From Pedobacter zeae (lineage in GTDB: Bacteria > Bacteroidota > Bacteroidia > Sphingobacteriales > Sphingobacteriaceae), in contig NZ_JACIEF010000002.1 of NCBI RefSeq assembly GCF_014196715.1, forward strand, positions 1,427,671 through 1,491,670: a stretch of DNA of 64,000 nucleotides, given 5' to 3'. A program made the position numbers and the translations under genes. Each line of letters opens with the position of its first letter. Positions within the stretch are counted from its first letter, which is position 1. The notes beneath the pieces were generated by a model. It searched no databases, had not been told where the DNA came from, and saw nothing but the letters and a program-made list of their open reading frames with translations. Positions 19,406 to 26,992 of the stretch are shown in pieces.

Positions 19406-21148
19406 ATGAAAAGATATATTTTAATTGTTTTAATTTTAGTGGGATTAATGTCCTGCAAAAAAGCAACCAGTTACCTCGATCAGCAAAATGTCGGACAGGA
19501 TGCATCGGTCGTGTTTAGCGATAGCGTAAGAACATTAGGCTTTTTAAATGGGATTTACCAGGGGCGTGGCTTTTCATTTAATAAAGGCCGTTGGGATAGT
19601 CATGGAAATCTTGACGAAGCCACCGATGATGCAGAATACCGTTATAGCGGTTCAGGACAGTATGCTGTAATTCTGTATTCGGGTAATGTAAACCCATTAA
19701 ATGTGGTAAAAGGTACAACAACCGATTTTTATGTTCAGCCTTATTTACAGATCCGGGCGGTAAATCTGTTCCTCTCTAAATTACCGTCTACGCCTTTAGC
19801 ACAGGTAACAAAAAAGCGTGTGGCAGCAGAGGCCAGGTTTTTACGCGCCTGGTATTACCATTACCTGGTAAAATCTTTTGGGGGGATAGCACTTTTAGGC
19901 GATAAGTTATTTGATAAAGATGATATCATCGATATCCCACGTAACAATTTCGAAGACTGTATCAATTATATCGTAAGCGAATGCAATGCGGCTGCGGCAG
20001 ATCTCCCTTTAGATCAGCTGGATCAGGATTACGGAAGAATTACCAAAGGGATGTGCCTTGCATTAAAATCGAGGGTATTGCTCACTGCTGCAAGTCCGCT
20101 GTTTAATGGAGGTGGTATCGTTAAAACGGGTGCAATTGCGAGTATAATTGCCTATCCGAGTTACGACGCTACCCGTTGGGCAAAAGCTGCACAAGCCGCT
20201 AAAGATGTAATTGATATGAATAAATACGATCTCGTACTGGACAATACCACAGCCCCGGGTTATGGCTTTTATAAAGCCTTTATTAGCAGGGCAAACAGCG
20301 AATTGATATTTACTTATACACAGGCACCAAACAGGGATTTTGAAGGTCATTTTCTTCCTCCGTCGAGGAGTGGGGGGTATTATTCAACACCAACTCAGAA
20401 CCTGGTCGATCAGTTCGATATGCGTAATGGCAAGCAGATTACAGACCCAACTTCAGGTTATAATGCTGCCAATCCATATGTTAACCGCGATCCAAGGTTT
20501 GGTTACACTGTGATCTACAATGGTTCATCGTTTGCCAATAATAGTGGGGCTCAAACACCGGTTTTTACCTATGTAAATGCACCTAGTGATGGTACAGGCA
20601 TTGGAACAACCTCTGGTTATTATGGCCGTAAAATGTGCGATGTGAATGTATCCTGGGGTGGAAGCGCAACTGCCGACAGGGGATATCCTTTAATGAGGTA
20701 TGCAGAAATATTGTTAAACTATGCCGAAGCATTGAACGAATTGGGGCAAGTTAACGATGCACTTACCTATATTTTCAAGATCAGGGAACGTGCAGGTATC
20801 TTGCCTGGCACCGATGCCAGGTTTGGTATAAAAGCAGGCATTAGTCAGGCTGAACTCAGAGACGTAATTATTAAAGAACGCCGTACCGAAATGGCTTTTG
20901 AAGATATGCGTTTTTACGATGAAAGAAGGTGGAAAATTGCTGAAGTAACAGAAAATGCCTTCAATAAAGTAATGATGATTACACCTAAAACGGGTACAAC
21001 GTCTACTTCTACTGATGGTAACTCGTACAATTACCAGATTACAAATTCCATTAGGAGGCATAATTTTCGCCCGGCAAATTATTTGCTGCCCATTCCACAG
21101 AGCGAAATATTAAAACTTCCATCGTTTTTGCAAAACCCTGGTTACTAG
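19406..21148 (+). CDS. SusD-like outer-membrane glycan-binding lipoprotein (second pair)
   Basis: 580 residues. The N-terminus MKRYILIVLILVGLMSCKK has lipid-site Cys17. SusD features include AAEARFLRAWYYHYLVKSFGG, ALKSRVLLTAASPLFNGGG, PLMRYAEILLNYAEALNELG and ERRTEMAFEDMRFYDERRWK, with the terminal LLPIPQSEILKLPSFLQNPGY. It starts nine bases after the SusC stop and is followed by the strong terminator at 21178, so it closes the transporter operon. Confidence 0.95.
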   Translation: MKRYILIVLILVGLMSCKKATSYLDQQNVGQDASVVFSDSVRTLGFLNGIYQGRGFSFNKGRWDSHGNLDEATDDAEYRYSGSGQYAVILYSGNVNPLNVVKGTTTDFYVQPYLQIRAVNLFLSKLPSTPLAQVTKKRVAAEARFLRAWYYHYLVKSFGGIALLGDKLFDKDDIIDIPRNNFEDCINYIVSECNAAAADLPLDQLDQDYGRITKGMCLALKSRVLLTAASPLFNGGGIVKTGAIASIIAYPSYDATRWAKAAQAAKDVIDMNKYDLVLDNTTAPGYGFYKAFISRANSELIFTYTQAPNRDFEGHFLPPSRSGGYYSTPTQNLVDQFDMRNGKQITDPTSGYNAANPYVNRDPRFGYTVIYNGSSFANNSGAQTPVFTYVNAPSDGTGIGTTSGYYGRKMCDVNVSWGGSATADRGYPLMRYAEILLNYAEALNELGQVNDALTYIFKIRERAGILPGTDARFGIKAGISQAELRDVIIKERRTEMAFEDMRFYDERRWKIAEVTENAFNKVMMITPKTGTTSTSTDGNSYNYQITNSIRRHNFRPANYLLPIPQSEILKLPSFLQNPGY

Positions 21149-21177
21149 CCATTCTGTTATGATAATTAATTTTTCTT

Positions 21178-21213
21178 GCTCCCCTTTGCCTTGTGCAATT
21201 GGGGAGCTTTTTT
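21178..21213 (+). terminator. Rho-independent terminator ending the Sus operon
   Basis: GCTCCCC (21178-21184) pairs with GGGGAGC (21201-21207), followed by six T. It lies 30 bases after the SusD stop. Confidence 0.9.
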
Positions 21214-21241
21214 AAGATTTAACAATAAGGAATGTTAGGCG

Positions 21242-21259
21242 TTAGCCCTGTTTTAGCCC
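21242..21259 (+). promoter_or_regulatory. TTAGCCC direct repeat upstream of GH16
   Basis: TTAGCCC occurs at 21242-21248 and 21253-21259, a period of 11 bp (one helical turn), about 130 bp before the GH16 start. It resembles the TTTAGCCCCC part of the repeat at 1976-1983 upstream of the first PUL enzyme. A shared regulator site is possible but unproven. Confidence 0.3.
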
Positions 21260-21388
21260 ATCAAAACATCGCTTCATTTTACGTGGCTTCTCTCTAAGAC
21301 CAATCGGTTAAACCCTTTGCCCAATTACTTTATCTATATTGTCGCAATCAAGTATTTTTATTGTACCTTCCTAATTTCTTAAAATAGT

Positions 21389-22246
21389 ATGCAAAAGCAA
21401 CTTCGAACCTGCCTTATGTTATCATTCGCAATGATTATGCAGTCTTGTGCGGTAAAGAAAATGCACAATATTGCCAATCAATACGCATCCGAGGGTTATA
21501 AATTGGTTTGGAATGATGAATTTGAAAAGGATGGACCACCTGATCCGGCAAACTGGACCTACGAAAATGGCTTTGTAAGGAATGAAGAATTACAGTGGTA
21601 CCAGGCCGAAAATGCTTTTTGTAAAAACGGGAAACTGATCATCGAAGCGCGGAAAGAACAGAAACCTAATCCATTATATGTTGCAGGGAGTAAAGACTGG
21701 CGTAAGAAGCCTCAAAATATCGAGTATACTTCAGCCTGCATTATCACTAAAGATTTGCAAAGCTGGCAATATGGCCGTTTCGAAATGAGCGCTAAGATCG
21801 ATATTTCTGCTGGCTTGTGGCCTGCATTCTGGACTTTAGGCCTTAAAGGCCACTGGCCTGCCAATGGCGAAATTGATATTATGGAATATTACCGGGGCAA
21901 ATTATTGGCCAATATTGCCAGTATGGGTAAAAACGGTAAGCCTAAATGGTTTAGCAATACCCAATCAACTGATTCACTTGGTGGAAAAAAATGGGCCTCA
22001 CAATTTCATACCTGGCGAATGGATTGGGACGAAGAAGCAATCAGCCTTTTCGTCGATAATGTTTTGTTGAATAAAACTTTACTGAGTGAGCTGGAGAACG
22101 AAAACGGGACAACGTTTCATCCTTTTAGACAAAAACACTATATCTTGTTCGATTTGGCTTTGGGTGGGATGAATGGGGGCGACCTGAAAGATACCCGCTT
22201 CCCAAACCGGATGGAAGTAGAATATGTGCGGGTTTATCAGAAATAA
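21389..22246 (+). CDS. GH16 endo-glycanase lipoprotein (laminarinase/galactanase type)
   Basis: 285 residues. The N-terminus ends in AMIMQSC, a lipobox with Cys20. The GH16 jelly-roll shows WNDEFEKDGPPDPANWTYENG, YGRFEMSAKIDISAGLWPAFWTLG and the active-site GEIDIMEYY, which fits the six-residue E-x-D-x-x-E pattern (Glu161, Asp163, Glu166) of bulge-containing GH16 enzymes such as subfamily 3. That subfamily holds endo-beta-1,3-glucanases and also endo-galactanases acting on arabinogalactan. In this locus an endo-beta-1,3- or -1,6-galactanase is the better guess. It has its own upstream region after the Sus terminator and may be transcribed separately. Confidence 0.88.
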   Translation: MQKQLRTCLMLSFAMIMQSCAVKKMHNIANQYASEGYKLVWNDEFEKDGPPDPANWTYENGFVRNEELQWYQAENAFCKNGKLIIEARKEQKPNPLYVAGSKDWRKKPQNIEYTSACIITKDLQSWQYGRFEMSAKIDISAGLWPAFWTLGLKGHWPANGEIDIMEYYRGKLLANIASMGKNGKPKWFSNTQSTDSLGGKKWASQFHTWRMDWDEEAISLFVDNVLLNKTLLSELENENGTTFHPFRQKHYILFDLALGGMNGGDLKDTRFPNRMEVEYVRVYQK

Positions 22247-22258
22247 ATATAAAAGATC

Positions 22259-22291
22259 AGACCTTGCAGGTTTTTAACGCGTGCAAGGTCT
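22259..22291. terminator. Inverted repeat between GH16 and the convergent OmpA gene
   Basis: AGACCTTGCA (22259-22268) and TGCAAGGTCT (22282-22291) make a perfect 10-bp stem. There is no long T-tract, so it may be a bidirectional terminator or an intergenic repeat of a kind I associate with this group. Confidence 0.55.
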
Positions 22292-22299
22292 AAGTAAGT

Positions 22300-22830
22300 T
22301 TAATTCTGAACCTTAATCTCGGTTCTTCTGTTCAATATTCTGCCTTCTTCGCTGTCGTTGCTACTAATTGGGTTTTTCTCTCCGTGACCAACAACCGTAA
22401 AATTGCTGCCGTTTAAACCGGCGTTTACAAAATATGATTTTACTGCATTGGCGCGGTCAACAGATAATTGCAGGTTGTGCTCTGGTGTTCCCTCTGCTGA
22501 TGAATAACCATTAAGTACAAACTTGGTTTCTGGTGCTTTTTTCATTTCGTTAACGGCTTTATCCAAAATCGGGAACGATGAGGTTTTCAATACAAATGAA
22601 TTAAATTCAAACTGTATATTATCAAGGTTAAAATCAGGTTTTTCAACCGGTGCAGGTTTTTCCGGTTCTTTTTCAGGAGCCGGAGCCGGCTTTTTCTCTT
22701 CAACCGGTGCAGGTTTTTCAACAGGAGCCGGAGCCGGTTTAGCTGCAAGCTTTTTTGTTTTACAAGAGTATAGGCTTAGGGTAAATGATGCAACGAGCGC
22801 TGTAAACAAAAGTTTCTTGGTCATGTTCAT
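22300..22830 (-). CDS. OmpA-family peptidoglycan-associated lipoprotein
   Basis: 176 residues. The signal ends in TLSLYSC (lipid-site Cys23), then comes a low-complexity Pro/Ala/Lys/Glu-rich spacer (about 30-68) built from PAPVEKPAP-like units, then an OmpA C-terminal domain (about 70-175) with FVLNGYSSAEGTPEHNLQLSVDRANAV and NRRTEIKV. Such proteins tie the outer membrane to peptidoglycan. ATG 22824 is an alternative start two codons in. It faces the GH16 gene and appears independent of the PUL. Confidence 0.9.
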   Translation of the reverse strand: MNMTKKLLFTALVASFTLSLYSCKTKKLAAKPAPAPVEKPAPVEEKKPAPAPEKEPEKPAPVEKPDFNLDNIQFEFNSFVLKTSSFPILDKAVNEMKKAPETKFVLNGYSSAEGTPEHNLQLSVDRANAVKSYFVNAGLNGSNFTVVGHGEKNPISSNDSEEGRILNRRTEIKVQN

Positions 22831-22873
22831 GTTCTTGGATTAATTTAAGTTTATTGTGTGTTTGTTTCGTTAT

Positions 22874-22881
22874 CAAACATA
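22874..22881 (-). promoter_or_regulatory. -7 box for the OmpA lipoprotein gene
   Basis: On the minus strand this reads TATGTTTG, a full match to TAnnTTTG, 44 bases before the start codon. No clear -33 element was seen. Confidence 0.45.
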
Positions 22882-22973
22882 CTGATAAAATAATTAAAGC
22901 TATAACGATGATTTTTAAAAGAACTTATATTACAAGGCATAAACGCATAAACCCAAGTGTTTTTCAGCAGGGT

Positions 22974-23672
22974 TTATACTCTTAAATTAGGAATTAAATT
23001 TAAGAAAGCCTGTGAGTTAGCAATGTATTTCTTTTTATCCAGTTTAAAATAAAATGCTCCTTTTTTAGAGCCTGTTTTGTCTTTCTCAGCCAGCTTGATC
23101 AGCAAACCGGTTGAGGTAATTTTACGGCTGAAATTGCGCGTATCAATTTTAGTATCGTTAACCTCTTCAAACAGAATATGCAGCTGCGGTATGGTAAATT
23201 TTTTTGGCAGCATTTCGAACAGGATAGGGTGGAGTGCTGCCTTGTACCTTAATTTTTTCCGGGCATCCGCCACCATTTGGTTATGATCGAAAATCAGTTT
23301 TGGCCGATCATTAATCAAAAACCACTCCGCTTCATAATCATCATTTAATTGCGCTTGGTATTTATGGATATCGATAAGGGCAAAATAACCCACAGAAAAT
23401 GTTCTTTCGATAGGGTCGCGGCCAGGATCTCCATAAATCTGCATCTGCTCCAGATAAACACCTTCTAAACCGGTCATTTTTTTGAGTACCCTGTTTGCGG
23501 CATCATCCGGACTCTCATCGGCACCCACAAAACCACCTATTAAACTCCATTTGTTTATTTCAGGTTCTAAGCCCCGCTTAACCAACAAAATTTTCAGGTG
23601 TTCACCATCAAATCCAAATACTATGCAATCAACAGCAACAAGATAATGCGGTTGCCTGGAATATTCAATCAT
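22974..23672 (-). CDS. Nudix-domain transcriptional regulator (NrtR/AraR-like)
   Basis: 232 residues. The N-terminal half (about 8-140) is a Nudix fold (VAVDCIVFGFDGEHLKILLVKRG, NKWSLIGGFVGADESPDDAANRVLKKMTG). The Nudix box GX5EX7REUXEEXGU is degraded: the catalytic REUXEE part reads NRVLKKM, so hydrolase activity is unlikely. The C-terminal part (about 150-232) is a winged helix, with the FTIPQLHILFEEV and DTRNFSRKI helices. Bacteroidota use such proteins as sugar-responsive regulators; AraR of Bacteroides is an example. It is divergent from galT-galK, and the 162-bp gap holds a perfect 19-bp palindrome, so it probably controls galactose use and itself. Confidence 0.85.
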   Translation of the reverse strand: MIEYSRQPHYLVAVDCIVFGFDGEHLKILLVKRGLEPEINKWSLIGGFVGADESPDDAANRVLKKMTGLEGVYLEQMQIYGDPGRDPIERTFSVGYFALIDIHKYQAQLNDDYEAEWFLINDRPKLIFDHNQMVADARKKLRYKAALHPILFEMLPKKFTIPQLHILFEEVNDTKIDTRNFSRKITSTGLLIKLAEKDKTGSKKGAFYFKLDKKKYIANSQAFLNLIPNLRV

Positions 23673-23724
23673 TTTTTATCTGATATTTTAAAGGGCTTAA
23701 TATGTTCAAATTTTTACGGAAATA

Positions 23725-23767
23725 AAAATTATTATTAATTGTCGTTTTGACAATTAATAATAATTTT
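23725..23767. promoter_or_regulatory. Perfect palindromic operator between the Nudix regulator and galT
   Basis: The left arm at 23725-23743 and the right arm at 23749-23767 are exact reverse complements over 19 bp, around the 5-base centre GTTTT. The innermost core is TTGTC-N5-GACAA. It is placed symmetrically between two divergent genes and abuts the galT -7 region, as expected for a dimeric repressor site. Assignment to the Nudix regulator is inference from position. Confidence 0.75.
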
Positions 23768-23775
23768 ATAATTTG
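23746..23775 (+). promoter_or_regulatory. Candidate galT-galK promoter overlapping the operator
   Basis: A TTTG at 23746-23749 (inside the palindrome) could be the -33 element and TATAATTTG (23767-23775), close to TAnnTTTG, the -7 element, with 17 bases between. If so, a protein on the palindrome would block RNA polymerase. Confidence 0.4.
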
Positions 23776-23834
23776 CCGGCCTGGATAGGTTAAGCCAAGT
23801 GCTTTCTTTTCTCTAACCAATTTGAAGATATAAA

Positions 23835-24896
23835 ATGAACCAAACATTCGAACTTGATAGTAACCCACACACCCGGTTAAATGTATTAACCGGAGAATGG
23901 GTTTTAGTTTCTCCGCACCGTACTAAGAGGCCCTGGCAGGGTAAGGTTGAAGAGCTAACGCCAGATAACCGTCCGGAATACGACGCTAAATGTTATTTAT
24001 GCCCCGGTAATGGCAGGGCAGATGGCGATAGCAACCCTAACTATACCGAAAGTTTTGTCTTTAACAATGATTTCGCCGCTTTGCTGGAAAATACACCTGA
24101 GGGCGAAATGAATGAAGATGATTTACTGGTAGCCAATAACCAGAGAGGGCTTTGCAGGGTAATCAGTTTTAGCCCTAAACATAACCTCACACTTCCTGAA
24201 ATGAGTGTAGAAGCCATAACGGCGGTCGTAGAGGTTTGGCAGCATGAGTTTAATAGCCTTGCCCAGAATAATTGGATCAAATACATTCAGATTTTCGAAA
24301 ATAAAGGCGAAATAATGGGCTGCAGCAACCCGCATCCTCACGGGCAGATCTGGTCGCAGAGCGATATCCCCTTAGAAATTGCCAAGGAAACCGAGCGTCA
24401 GAAAACTTACTATGCCATCCACAGGAGAAGTTTGCTTGGCGATTACTTAAAGCTGGAGCAAAAGAAAAATGAACGCATTATATTCGAAAATGATCATTTT
24501 GCCGTATTGGTGCCTTTTTGGGCTGTTTGGCCATACGAAACCATGATCATCAGCAAGCGCCATGTAAATAGCATCAAATTGTTTACAGATGCAGAGAAGA
24601 AATCCTTAGCAGAAGCCATTAAGATACTCACCACCAAATACGATAACCTGTTCGAAACCTCTTTCCCTTACTCTGCAGGCATGCACCAGGCGCCGGTAAA
24701 CAATGGTTATTATCCCGAATGGCATTGGCATATGCATTTTTACCCGCCGTTACTGCGCTCGGCATCAGTTAAAAAATTTATGGTAGGCTACGAAATGCTG
24801 GCCAACCCCCAGCGTGATATTACCCCTGAATTTGCGGCAAACCGCCTGAAAGAAATGTCTACCCTACACTATAAAAACAGCAAAGCTGAAGACTAA
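23835..24896 (+). CDS. galT: Galactose-1-phosphate uridylyltransferase
   Basis: 353 residues, the usual length for GalT. It exchanges UMP between UDP-glucose and galactose-1-phosphate in the cytoplasm (Leloir pathway). Visible are the zinc-site motif CYLCPGN, RVISFSPKHNLTLPEMS, and the active-site SNPHPHGQIWSQ with the histidine that takes up UMP; the C-terminal half has WPYETMIISKRH and the HWHMHFYPPLL metal-site segment. It is followed 16 bases later by galK and preceded by the palindromic operator. In this context it handles galactose released by the PUL enzymes. Confidence 0.97.
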   Translation: MNQTFELDSNPHTRLNVLTGEWVLVSPHRTKRPWQGKVEELTPDNRPEYDAKCYLCPGNGRADGDSNPNYTESFVFNNDFAALLENTPEGEMNEDDLLVANNQRGLCRVISFSPKHNLTLPEMSVEAITAVVEVWQHEFNSLAQNNWIKYIQIFENKGEIMGCSNPHPHGQIWSQSDIPLEIAKETERQKTYYAIHRRSLLGDYLKLEQKKNERIIFENDHFAVLVPFWAVWPYETMIISKRHVNSIKLFTDAEKKSLAEAIKILTTKYDNLFETSFPYSAGMHQAPVNNGYYPEWHWHMHFYPPLLRSASVKKFMVGYEMLANPQRDITPEFAANRLKEMSTLHYKNSKAED

Positions 24897-24912
24897 AGCT
24901 TATTAATTTATC

Positions 24913-26064
24913 ATGAACGCACAACACTTAAAAAGTACCTTTAAAAAACTTTTCAATGCCGAACCTATTTTGGTCCGCTCGCCGGGAAGAATCAATATTA
25001 TTGGCGAACATACCGATTACAATGGAGGTTTTGTAATGCCTGCCGCTATCGATAAAGCCATTTATGTGGCCATATCTGAAAGAGAGGATGATGAAATTCA
25101 TTTATTTTCAGAAAGTTATCAGCAGTTTGATATTTCGTCGGTAAAAAGCTTAAAGAAATCAGAAAACAGCTGGGCAAACTACATTTTAGGTGTGGCCGAT
25201 CAGTTAATAGAAAGAGGTTTTCAGTTAGGGGGCTTTAACTTTTACATCGACGGCGATGTACCATTAGGTGCCGGACTGTCTTCATCGGCTGCCGTAGAAT
25301 GCGCAACCGGATTTGCCCTCGATCAGCTTTTTTCCCTTTCCATTTCTAAAACAGATCTTGCATTGATTGCGCAAAAGGCAGAACAGACATTTGCCGGCGT
25401 TAACTGCGGAATCATGGATCAGTTTGCATCTGTATTCGGTAAAAAGGATCATGCCATTATGCTCGATTGCAGATCGATGAAACATATTTATATTCCTTTA
25501 AAGCTTGATGGCTATAAACTTTTGCTGTTAAATACTAATGTAAAACATGCATTGGCCGATTCGGCTTACAACAAAAGAAGAGCACAATGTGAGCAAGGGG
25601 TAGCCTGGGTAAAAGAATATTACCCCAACGTAAATACATTACGTGATGTAGATTTAAGTATGTTAGAAGCTCATGTTAAGCCAAAAGATGAAGATGTATT
25701 CGTAAAATGCAGCTTTGTGGTGAAAGAAATCGGACGTTTATTAACCGCTGCAGAACAACTGGAAAATGGTAATCTGCAAGGTTTGGGAAATCTGATGTTC
25801 GAAACGCACGAAGGTTTAAGCAAGGATTATGAAGTAAGCTGTAAAGAGCTGGATTTTTTGGTTGAAGCAGTGAAACCTTTAGATTACGTATTGGGTGCCA
25901 GGATGATGGGCGCGGGCTTTGGTGGCTGTACCATTAACATTGTTAAAGAAGAAAAAATTGCCGATTTAATCGAAGAGCTGTCTTCTAAATATTCATTACA
26001 ATTCGGTCTCAAGCTCGATTCCTATACCGCCCAAACCGATAACGGAAGCAGTTTGTTCAATTAA
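24913..26064 (+). CDS. galK: Galactokinase
   Basis: 383 residues, a GHMP kinase. It phosphorylates galactose at C1. Motifs: RSPGRINIIGEHTDYNGG (galactokinase signature, about 22-39), the ATP loop VPLGAGLSSSAAVE (about 116-129), CGIMDQFASVFG, and the C-terminal GARMMGAGFGGCTINIV. It is co-directional with galT and probably co-transcribed. No epimerase, mutarotase or galactose permease gene is visible in the window. Confidence 0.97.
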   Translation: MNAQHLKSTFKKLFNAEPILVRSPGRINIIGEHTDYNGGFVMPAAIDKAIYVAISEREDDEIHLFSESYQQFDISSVKSLKKSENSWANYILGVADQLIERGFQLGGFNFYIDGDVPLGAGLSSSAAVECATGFALDQLFSLSISKTDLALIAQKAEQTFAGVNCGIMDQFASVFGKKDHAIMLDCRSMKHIYIPLKLDGYKLLLLNTNVKHALADSAYNKRRAQCEQGVAWVKEYYPNVNTLRDVDLSMLEAHVKPKDEDVFVKCSFVVKEIGRLLTAAEQLENGNLQGLGNLMFETHEGLSKDYEVSCKELDFLVEAVKPLDYVLGARMMGAGFGGCTINIVKEEKIADLIEELSSKYSLQFGLKLDSYTAQTDNGSSLFN

Positions 26065-26176
26065 ATTGAGATGACCAGGATATACTAAGCAGAACAGGGC
26101 TTGAAAAACAATTTATTGTGCCCAGGGCTTACATGGTTTTTGTGATTGTATAGCGGTAAGTATAAGTTATTGTAAT

Positions 26177-26213
26177 AAAAGAGGTTGTATCATAAACAGG
26201 TGCAGCCTCTTTT
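26177..26213 (+). terminator. Terminator after galK
   Basis: AAAAGAGGTTGT (26177-26188) pairs, with G-T wobbles, with GCAGCCTCTTTT (26202-26213). The 399-base gap 26065-26463 holds no other convincing gene; a 34-codon ORF at 26391 was rejected. Confidence 0.65.
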
Positions 26214-26463
26214 GTATAAATTGCTTCCCGGAAAGATCTTAAGCGGTTTCGGTAATATAAATTATCTTGTAATCGCATGCCGAATTTATTTCGGCAATTT
26301 ACCTATAAATAAGTCGAATTGATGGGAGCTAATCATTATAGATCAGAAACGGCTAAGTCTGTCCAGTTTTTATTACCCCAGTAAAGTAACATGGCAAACA
26401 AAGATTGTTCTATCGCTCACACTGATACCACTAACCCTGTATTTGCTGAAGTGTTAAACACAA

Positions 26464-26778
26464 TTAGCGCTGTAGCCGGGGTCTCTTACTTTTAAAAACC
26501 TGATTGTTTTTTGGTTTAGCTGTTTTAACGGTGCTTTGCTCTTCAGAAACTTTAACCGTAATTACATTACCTTTAAAGGTCTCACCATTTAAGGTAGATA
26601 CTATATTTTTTGCATCCTGTAAACTGTATATTTCTAAAAAAGCATATCCTTTACATTTGCCGGTAGCCCTGTCGCGAACAATTTTAATTGTTTCTACTCT
26701 GCCGTGAAGGCTAACCAATATTGCCAAATCCATCTCTTGGATATTGTCGGGAAGGCCGCCTATAAAAATCTTAACCAT
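26464..26778 (-). CDS. RRM-domain RNA-binding protein
   Basis: 104 residues from ATG 26778; the ATG at 26802 adds eight residues not expected in the family. The single RRM shows RNP2 as KIFIGGLP near the start and RNP1 as KGYAFLEI at about 42-49, followed by a basic tail (KPKNNQVFKSKRPRLQR). Small single-RRM proteins of this type are common in Bacteroidota, where some act as post-transcriptional regulators of PULs and capsules. A link to the flanking PUL genes is only positional. Confidence 0.9.
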   Translation of the reverse strand: MVKIFIGGLPDNIQEMDLAILVSLHGRVETIKIVRDRATGKCKGYAFLEIYSLQDAKNIVSTLNGETFKGNVITVKVSEEQSTVKTAKPKNNQVFKSKRPRLQR

Positions 26779-26909
26779 TAATTCAGTAGTTTGAGAGAAC
26801 ATCCGGCTAATTAACTTAGCACCAGCATTCTTCTTATTAGATCTGCAAAATAAGCAAAATGATATTCTTACCCAAACTAATTAAATGAAATTTTGCTCCA
26901 TTTTTATTA

Positions 26910-26917
26910 TAAATTTG
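26910..26917 (+). promoter_or_regulatory. -7 box for the SGNH esterase gene
   Basis: TAAATTTG fully matches TAnnTTTG, 75 bases before ATG 26993. A TTTG at 26892-26895 is closer than the usual -33 spacing. Confidence 0.45.
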
Positions 26918-26992
26918 TGAGAGCAGATATATTGATGCTAACAGGCAGAAAATGTACATTCGCTTTTTTATAACTAAATAACAGATCAAGAT

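Noticed and set aside
22523..22843. Plus-strand ORF opposite the OmpA lipoprotein, Gly/Ala/Ser-rich
   Set aside because: It is the mirror of the Pro/Ala/Lys/Glu-rich spacer; no start context, and the minus-strand gene is clear.
26391..26495. 34-codon ORF on the plus strand after galK
   Set aside because: It overlaps the 3' end of the convergent RRM gene, has no recognised motif or promoter, and is too short to judge by composition.
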